Of a DNA stretch of 12,713 bases, positions 11,101-12,713 are shown piece after piece. The first letter of the stretch is position 1. Every line of letters begins with the position of its first letter. Made by a program: the position numbers and the translations under genes. This DNA comes from Phoronis ovalis. Lineage: Eukaryota > Phoronida > Phoronidae. The stretch lies in the NCBI GenBank assembly GCA_028565635.1, contig JAOXYB010042960.1, forward strand, positions 1 to 12,713, written 5' to 3'. The notes beneath the pieces were generated by a model. The model saw only the letters and a program-made list of their open reading frames with translations. It was not told the origin of the DNA and made no database searches.

Positions 11101-12515
11101 TATACAAGTAAAAAAAATGTTGTACACTTGCCTGGATTTGACCATAGTCTAGAGTCATAATTAACTCTGTGTCTTCCCATTTAGTTTCCAGATAGTGCCA
11201 TTCACCATCGTTTACTCTGACATCATCCAAAACAATTGACCTCTGAGAACGCGAGTACTGAATGAAACCAGAGACAAGCTGAAAAAAGCAAGGAAAATCG
11301 TTTTCTTTCTAATCAAATAGATTTGTCAAAGAAAGGCAAACATGTGCAGCTACCTTAAGAATTCTTTCTCAGTATGAGCCCTTCTGTGAGCCCTAGGTTT
11401 CCCAGTACTAAGCTTATTTCATAATTTTGTAAGGGAGACTGCCAAGAGGAGTGCTCTCCTATACTGACAAATGTGCAATATTGGCAAGCAACATAATCAG
11501 AAGACAAACACCATCCAGTCACAGTTTCTTTACCTTTAAGTCACATCACTTAAAACCTTGCAGCCAAGCCACAGTGCATCTTCTTTGTCTACAAGCACAA
11601 AACTATTTTGCAACTACTATCGTAAAATTTACCCTGATATTTATAGGATTTGATCCAGCTTCAATTCTCATAAGCAGTCCATTTGCCTGGCGCGTCCTGA
11701 ATGCTATGCCATTATACCATGGCAGCTGTATGGTTGGCATGTTAGGTGAGTATAAAAGATAACCATTTCCCGTCAGCTTTTTAGGGGCATCAATACCTAT
11801 AGGAAGACAAAATATTTTTTATTTTTTCCTTCTTTTGATGGCAATAAAGTAGCCTTTCCTTTGGATAGAAGATGCATATTTACAACTTTCTCACATATTA
11901 AACTATTTAAAAATAAAAATAAGATGTTCATGAAGTTCAATATTTCTAGTGTAATAGATATACAGGAGGTTTGGCACCATGTTTAATAGATTTTAACAAA
12001 ATTCCATAATCAAACTTCTCAAAATTAATACTGCAGTAAAAATTCTGATATTCGTACAATCAAGAAAGACTATTTTTCAAAATTGTACGAGTGAACAAAT
12101 TTTCCAATTCTAGGAAAAACGGGTGTACAAAATGTGGGAAACTACATATGATTTCTATTAACTATTGTTAAAAAATTGAATACTTTACATACTTCGACTG
12201 CAATCTTTTCCACCATTTCCTGACCGGCATTGACATTGATAAGTAGTCCAGCCGTCCGAACACACTCCGCCATTTGTACAAGGATTTGATGCACAGAAAT
12301 CTCTTTTCTGTGGGCATCCTATCTGGGTTCCAGATTCATAAGCAAAGTCATTAAGGTCCAGGAAAGCATTGTCAATGTATACGTCCTTGATGCATCCAGT
12401 ATAATCGTAACTGTGGATACGCCTATCAATGCGTGAGGCTTCGGGTAAGCCACCGATATGCAGAGGGCCAATCAAATCGAGGAATCTGGCACAGAGTGCT
12501 AAATTACTACTGCAT
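243..12515 (-). CDS. CELSR: CELSR/Flamingo-type seven-pass cadherin, 3' part, 22 exons, 5' end outside window
   Basis: The protein is an adhesion GPCR of the plasma membrane. Family knowledge: CELSR/Flamingo proteins bind homophilically through cadherin repeats, which are off-window here, and work with Frizzled and Van Gogh in planar cell polarity. Seen: 22 exons join in one phase-consistent frame of about 1242 residues. The order is LamG2 end (1-67), EGF (74-105), LamG3 (about 113-275), two EGFs (about 280-345), laminin EGF (about 349-452), hormone-receptor motif (about 458-512), GAIN and GPS (about 519-820), seven helices (about 832-1070) and a 169-residue tail. This combination of LamG, laminin EGF, HormR, GPS and 7TM is unique to CELSR. 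The stop is TAG at 243-245. Splice sites are GT-AG except one GC-AG. The exact first splice site and the true C-terminus are the least certain points. Confidence 0.95.
419..767 (-). other. Intron 21, nothing else seen
   Basis: 349 bases between donor GTAAGA and acceptor TTCCAG. An open frame at 579-956 crosses it but is out of phase with the tail. Confidence 0.8.
768..1017 (-). CDS. CELSR: CELSR exon 21: Ser/Thr/Tyr-rich cytoplasmic tail
   Basis: It encodes residues 1102-1184. It is low-complexity Ser/Thr-rich with RTTSKSSGVYRPSYYANSTS and several tyrosines; no folded domain is visible. Family tails are poorly conserved here, so the assignment rests on phase and position: acceptor TTATCTACAG in phase 0, donor G|GTAAGA, giving Asp1185 with exon 22. 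Another frame is also open (579-956) but crosses the donor and is a shadow. Confidence 0.85.
1144..1227 (-). CDS. CELSR: CELSR exon 20: juxtamembrane cytoplasmic segment
   Basis: It encodes 28 residues (1074-1101), beginning VRLELKRCWY directly after NKE. Together they match the family LNKEVRKALK-C layout. It is basic, as expected for an intracellular membrane-proximal stretch. The acceptor is TTTTATAAAG, an AAG site with a modest pyrimidine tract. The donor is CAT|GTAAGT; both are phase 0. Confidence 0.88.
1515..1683 (-). CDS. CELSR: CELSR exon 19: TM6 and TM7
   Basis: It encodes residues 1018-1073. TM6 includes LPFLGTAWVFGLLSVNED, and TM7 is AFHYVFAVINILQGLFILVA followed by HIILNKE. This matches the CELSR stretch with FHYLFA and LQGPFI. 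The acceptor is TTTTTTTAG, the donor GAG|GTATGC in phase 0. Confidence 0.96.
1684..2172 (-). other. Intron 18, holding the 42 bp minisatellite and a TTTTG run
   Basis: 489 bases. Besides the three-copy array there is a short (TTTTG)n run near 1954-1974. No gene. Confidence 0.85.
2013..2142. repeat. Minisatellite, 42-46 bp unit, 3 copies
   Basis: Copies start at 2013 (46 bp), 2059 (42 bp) and 2101 (42 bp), each containing ACTGTTTACAATCAGGAACG. Copies two and three differ at only a few bases. It sits in intron 18, ending 30 bases from the 5' splice site of exon 18. It produces the repetitive spurious ORF at 1929-2168. Confidence 0.9.
2173..2319 (-). CDS. CELSR: CELSR exon 18: ECL2 CWLS, TM5, ICL3
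   Basis: It encodes residues 969-1016. CWLS holds the ECL2 cysteine, ILIWSFAGPILLVVAINIVI is TM5, and VRASCKTKGGDADDGTI is a short third intracellular loop. The acceptor is ATTTTTAG, the donor AC|GTAAGT, giving Thr1017 with exon 19. A 60-residue plus-strand ORF at 2112-2294 is a shadow. Confidence 0.95.
2529..2595 (-). CDS. CELSR: CELSR exon 17: TM4 and ECL2 start
   Basis: A 67-base exon encoding residues 947-967. VPGIIVGLAVGLSTDGYGND corresponds to vertebrate IPAIVTGLAVGLDPQGYGNPD. The acceptor is TTCATTTTAG and the donor is TT|GTAAGT. Its two leftover bases join exon 18 to give Phe968, restoring the FCWLS motif of ECL2. It is too short for a naive ORF scan. Confidence 0.94.
2596..2979 (-). 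other. Intron 16, nothing notable
   Basis: 384 bases. Only a small direct repeat, CATTCCTTTGCTT twice in a row near 2815-2842, stands out. Confidence 0.8.
2980..3133 (-). CDS. CELSR: CELSR exon 16: TM3 and start of TM4
   Basis: It encodes residues 895-945. LLCKIIAIILHFFYMCTFAW is TM3 with the conserved Cys897 that pairs with ECL2. LHIYRMLTEIRNINRGSMKFYY matches the CELSR second intracellular loop almost residue for residue. The acceptor is GTTTTTCAG, the donor G|GTGAGT. Confidence 0.96.
3134..3480 (-). other. Intron 15, nothing else seen
   Basis: 347 bases between GTAAGT and TTTTTCAG; AT-rich, no repeat. Confidence 0.8.
3481..3687 (-). CDS. CELSR: CELSR exon 15: TM1 and TM2
   Basis: It encodes residues 826-894. 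TM1 runs from about VALEFVTYIGMSVSLACLLF; the short LHRLRSNTTSI intracellular loop is the family signature (LRSN), and TM2 is about 873-888, ending in FFLIGINRTDPE. The acceptor is TTATCTTTCAG, the donor GAA|GTAAGT; both are phase 0. Confidence 0.96.
3944..4058 (-). CDS. CELSR: CELSR exon 14: GPS autoproteolysis motif and tethered agonist
   Basis: It encodes residues 788-825. GGYWSGEGC followed by CKCNHLTSFGVVMD is a complete GPS: W793, C798, C810, C812 and H814-L815-T816. In the family the bond between Leu and Thr is self-cleaved, and the freed TSFGVVM is the tethered agonist. The acceptor is TATTTTCTACAG and the donor GAG|GTAACT in phase 0. An apparent 90-residue ORF at 3973-4245 is intron read-through in another frame. 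Confidence 0.96.
3971..3976 (-). other. Predicted GPS self-cleavage site (Leu815|Thr816)
   Basis: Codons for Leu and Thr in the triad His-Leu-Thr lie at 3976-3974 and 3973-3971. In adhesion GPCRs with HL(T/S), the Thr/Ser attacks the preceding carbonyl and the chain is split into two non-covalently bound parts. All framing Cys and Trp residues are present, so cleavage is predicted, not shown. Confidence 0.85.
4059..4484 (-). other. Intron 13, nothing else seen
   Basis: 426 bases separating the two halves of the GPS motif. The open stretches on both strands show no motif. Confidence 0.8.
4485..4652 (-). CDS. CELSR: CELSR exon 13: GAIN beta sandwich and start of GPS
   Basis: It encodes residues 732-786. 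It holds INTPVFTLKLQYGN strands and ends with SPQCVYWQFDN, the first Cys and Trp of the GPS motif (C779, W782). The acceptor is TTCTTTTAG, the donor CAG|GTGAGT with two bases carried to Ser787. Plus-strand ORFs over this exon are shadows. Confidence 0.95.
4653..5792 (-). other. Intron 12, 1.1 kb, holding the microsatellite
   Basis: More than half of this longest intron is the ATAC-type array. The flanks (4653-4850 and 5498-5792) are AT-rich and without further features. Without the array the intron would be about 500 bases, like its neighbours. Confidence 0.85.
4851..5497. repeat. Large ATAC/ATGC/ATTAC microsatellite
   Basis: About 640 bases made of the tetranucleotide ATAC, broken at irregular places by ATGC and by the pentamer ATTAC. 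A pure (ATAC)n block opens it near 4867-4920. Longer composite units such as CATACATGCATACATTACAT recur. It lies in intron 12 and opens all six frames, giving Tyr-Ile-His-Thr and Met-Tyr-Val-Cys pseudo-ORFs that are not genes. Confidence 0.97.
5793..5877 (-). CDS. CELSR: CELSR exon 12: GAIN, IIYRTL motif
   Basis: It encodes residues 704-730. AGYIMYRSLGNLLPKSYD matches CELSR ASVIIYRTLAGLLPHNYD. The acceptor is CTTAATTTTAG. The donor is AAG|GTACAG, and joining it to exon 13 yields GLRVHDKLSINTPV, equal in layout to vertebrate SLRVPKRPIINTPV. If the donor were skipped, the frame would stop 16 codons later and the product would lack the GPS and membrane region. Confidence 0.92.
6045..6188 (-). 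CDS. CELSR: CELSR exon 11: GAIN subdomain B
   Basis: It encodes residues 656-702. Sequence similarity is modest: IKIPDY-like KIPDYKNIV and a following DTHVQLPSSVL align with CELSR KLPRYEAL and ETTVILPESVF. Both splice sites fit the frame with matching leftovers: acceptor TTTTGTAG with two bases, donor G|GTGAGT with one. The exon is firm because both neighbours require exactly these phases. Confidence 0.88.
6189..7301 (-). other. Intron 10, 1.1 kb, featureless
   Basis: AT-rich unique-looking sequence. I see no tandem repeat, no terminal inverted repeats and no family-like reading frame. The 65-codon plus-strand ORF at 6973-7170 has no recognisable motif and no supporting context. Confidence 0.75.
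7302..7500 (-). CDS. CELSR: CELSR exon 10: GAIN, helical-to-beta transition
   Basis: It encodes residues 589-654. LLLQKVEEYLSNIVHNMAT followed by ISPFEAVTENI matches the CELSR stretch that leads from GAIN subdomain A to B (YLSPFTIVTPNI in vertebrates). The acceptor is TTTTTGTAG in phase 0. The donor GTATAA at 7301-7300 is relatively weak and leaves one base for Val655. A 1.1 kb intron follows. Confidence 0.92.
7684..7893 (-). CDS. CELSR: CELSR exon 9: GAIN subdomain A helices
   Basis: It encodes residues 519-588. It is predominantly helical sequence with NDVEIAAGLLLHVLEYE and THVQDRNFI, aligning with the CELSR GAIN helices NDVRTAYQLL and ATQDADF. It holds N-glycosylation sequons at NVT, NQS and NMT, as expected for an extracellular segment. 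The acceptor is TTTTTTCAG, the donor CAA|GTGAGT; both are phase 0. Confidence 0.93.
7894..8495 (-). other. Intron 8, no further feature seen
   Basis: 602 bases, AT-rich. The exon 8 frame stays open about 45 codons into it past 8496, but this stretch has no match to the family and the donor GTAACT is consistent with the frame of exon 9. Confidence 0.75.
8496..8692 (-). CDS. CELSR: CELSR exon 8: hormone-receptor (HormR) motif
   Basis: It encodes residues 454-518. NCPEVFEFGIVWDRT, then a Cys, then RYCNGTTGWEDPLIDNCTS follow the HormR template C-P...G-W-P-T...C...G...R-C...W...P...NCT of adhesion GPCRs. Two usual prolines are altered: WP is WD and the CP pair is CL. All cysteines and tryptophans are kept. 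The acceptor is CATCTTTATAG and the donor AAG|GTAACT in phase 0. Confidence 0.93.
8693..9164 (-). other. Intron 7, holding the 34-35 bp minisatellite
   Basis: 472 bases; nearly half is the tandem array. The rest is plain AT-rich sequence. Confidence 0.85.
8750..8976. repeat. Minisatellite, 34-35 bp unit, about 7 copies
   Basis: Copies begin at 8750, 8784, 8818, 8852, 8887, 8922 and 8956 (the last is partial). The unit contains CCTAATACCATCCCGAGACA followed by AGCTCATTATTATAA. Differences among copies are single-base changes or one-base indels, so it is recently expanded. It sits in intron 7, and its near edge is about 57 bases from the exon 8 acceptor. Confidence 0.95.
9165..9348 (-). CDS. 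CELSR: CELSR exon 7: laminin-type EGF
   Basis: It encodes residues 392-452. CLPCDCYAKGSRNDTCDP and the following CYC, GRTCATC and PWAEVTWSGCE form the cysteine ladder of the laminin-type EGF found in all CELSR proteins just before the hormone-receptor motif. The acceptor is TTTTTGCAG, the donor G|GTGAGC with one base carried over to Val453. Confidence 0.95.
9602..9864 (-). CDS. CELSR: CELSR exon 6: EGF end, second EGF, laminin-EGF start
   Basis: It encodes residues 305-391. It finishes one EGF, holds a complete second EGF (cysteines in ICRSYKPCHEESTC through HRFGHYC) and begins the laminin-type EGF with CPAAWWGYPVCGPCRC. In CELSR proteins CPRGWWG-CGPC marks exactly this point. The acceptor is ATTCGTTAG and the donor AAG|GTAATC in phase 0. 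The 63-residue plus-strand ORF here is its antisense shadow. Confidence 0.95.
9865..10467 (-). other. Intron 5, no further feature seen
   Basis: 603 bases of AT-rich sequence with poly-A/T runs near 10040-10110. ORFs on either strand (9959-10156, 10201-10389) show no motif and are judged chance. Confidence 0.75.
10468..10633 (-). CDS. CELSR: CELSR exon 5: LamG3 end and start of EGF
   Basis: It encodes residues 249-303. The first 25 residues finish LamG3 and reach its last cysteine. They are followed by an EGF opening with CSSNSCPPNSQC, matching the CELSR module after LamG3. The acceptor is CCTTTTAG in phase 0. The donor is G|GTAAAC, leaving one base that joins exon 6 to give Gly304 of the EGF sequence GYLGPSC. 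Confidence 0.93.
10797..10907 (-). CDS. CELSR: CELSR exon 4: LamG3 C-terminal strands
   Basis: It encodes residues 212-248. FVGGIQG and SGFIGCIQ are the terminal LamG strands, where CELSR paralogues read VGG followed by GFRGCLQGV. The acceptor is CCTTGCAG, the donor CAG|GTAATT; both boundaries are phase 0. The frame stays open upstream of the acceptor, but that stretch does not resemble the family and is taken as intron. Confidence 0.92.
11126..11134 (-). promoter_or_regulatory. GC-AG 5' splice site of intron 3
   Basis: The exon 3 end reads CAG|GCAAGT on the minus strand. GC donors make up a small percentage of U2 introns and almost always carry this strong surrounding consensus. Phase 0 on both sides, and the protein continuity LDYGQIQ to KTEGVGNW, support this cut. 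It would pair with the acceptor before 10907. Confidence 0.85.
11132..11278 (-). CDS. CELSR: CELSR exon 3: core of LamG3
   Basis: It encodes residues 163-211. VNDGEWHYLETKW and MTLDYGQIQ are the classic LamG strands (DGEWH is nearly invariant in the fold). The acceptor is TTTTTTCAG in phase 0. The donor reads CAG|GCAAGT, a non-canonical GC donor that otherwise fits the 5' splice consensus perfectly. A GT a few bases later (at 11127-11126) would add bases that break the frame into exon 4. Confidence 0.93.
11279..11632 (-). other. Intron 2, nothing else seen
   Basis: 354 bases between donor GTAAAT and acceptor TTTTTTCAG. The plus-strand ORF 11451-11762 spans the intron and exon 2 antisense and is not supported. 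Confidence 0.8.
11633..11796 (-). CDS. CELSR: CELSR exon 2: first part of LamG3
   Basis: It encodes residues 108-162. The stretch LPWYNGIAFRTRQANGLLM is the signature start of the third CELSR LamG domain; vertebrate members read PWYLGLMFRTR at this point. The acceptor follows CTTCCTATAG, and the first codon is completed by one base from the previous exon to give Ser108. The donor is AGG|GTAAAT in phase 0. The plus-strand open frame over this exon is an antisense shadow. Confidence 0.93.
11797..12192 (-). other. Intron 1 of window, nothing else seen
   Basis: 396 bases, AT-rich, between donor GTATGT and acceptor CCTATAG. No repeat or ORF of note. Confidence 0.8.
12193..12515 (-). CDS. CELSR: CELSR exon 1 of window: end of LamG2 plus EGF
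   Basis: Residues 1-67 are the C-terminal strands of the second laminin G domain. The motif LDLIGPLHIGGLPE matches the family pattern LDLTGPLLLGG, and C41 and C67 can form the domain's terminal disulfide. Residues 74-105 are a six-cysteine EGF module containing CASNPCTNGGVC. The donor is GTATGT at 12192-12191 with one base left over, which pairs with exon 2. The acceptor is placed after TTTATAG (start 12515). Two alternatives 6 and 9 bases further in (12509, 12506) keep the same frame, so the start may be off by up to 9 bases. Confidence 0.9.
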
Positions 12516-12709
12516 CTATAAATAAATTACAGAATGTTCAAAATCATGACACAATAACGACATTCCATTTGCAAAACAATGTTTGAGTTTTCCCTGTGTA
12601 CAATTAAGTTTCTATAAAACAACCTCCATTAGAAAGAAGAGGTCTGCTGGTGCAGACAGATGCCCATCATATGATGTAGTTTCTTTAGTTGTAAAGCCAT
12701 CTATGTCAC
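12516..12709 (-). other. Probable intron upstream of exon 1; exon end may lie at 12710-12713
   Basis: The last four bases read CCAG on the minus strand, followed by GTGACA, a good donor. It leaves AG, which completes a codon with the first base of exon 1, in the phase required. The missing LamG2 core would then lie off-window. The open frame within this stretch is in the wrong phase for exon 1. Confidence 0.5.
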
Positions 12710-12713
12710 CTGG

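Noticed and set aside
11451-11762. Plus-strand ORF of 103 codons.
   Set aside because: It overlaps exon 2 antisense and the adjoining intron. The minus strand there encodes the conserved LamG start.
12614-12713. Open frame of about 33 codons at the right edge, vaguely LamG-like (TSYDGHLSAPADLFFL).
   Set aside because: Its donor (GAG|GTTGTT) is phase 0, whereas exon 1 needs two carried bases. Using it would also skip about 60 residues of LamG2. It is better explained as intron sequence after CCAG|GTGACA.

Overview
The window is an animal (metazoan) nuclear genome fragment, AT-rich and intron-dense. Almost all of it is the 3' two-thirds of one gene on the minus strand: a CELSR / Flamingo (starry night) seven-pass atypical cadherin, an adhesion GPCR of the planar cell polarity pathway. 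I reconstructed 22 exons running from about 12515 down to 243. All splice phases agree, and together they give an open frame of about 1242 residues ending in a stop at 243-245. The cadherin repeats, first EGF/LamG modules and promoter lie beyond the right edge. Domain order is characteristic: end of the second LamG, EGF, third LamG, two EGFs, laminin-type EGF, hormone-receptor motif, GAIN domain, GPS, seven membrane helices, and a Ser/Asp-rich cytoplasmic tail. Intron density, short introns (126 to 1140 bp) and sequence divergence suggest an invertebrate, perhaps an early-branching animal. I cannot name the species.

Layout, right to left in the direction of transcription: 12715-10468 region, LamG2 end, EGF and LamG3 (exons 1-5); 9864-8496, EGF, laminin-EGF and hormone-receptor motif (exons 6-8); 7893-4485, GAIN domain (exons 9-13); 4058-3944, GPS with the H-L-T cleavage triad (exon 14); 3687-1515, seven-pass membrane domain (exons 15-19); 1227-243, cytoplasmic tail (exons 20-22). 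Residue numbers below count from the first complete codon of exon 1 in this window.

Non-coding sequence: a roughly 640 bp ATAC/ATGC/ATTAC microsatellite in intron 12 (about 4851-5497), a 34-35 bp minisatellite with seven copies in intron 7 (8750-8976), a 42-46 bp minisatellite with three copies in intron 18 (2013-2142), and a GAAGCG-rich, hairpin-prone repeat (1-242) that abuts the stop codon and supplies the only AATAAA signals I found just downstream. One intron (exon 3 to 4) has a GC-AG boundary. I found no second gene on either strand, no RNA gene and no intact transposon ORF. I saw no novel system; the points most worth a second look are the short tail ending at a repeat, the cleavable GPS, the GC-AG intron and the purine-pyrimidine-alternating microsatellite.
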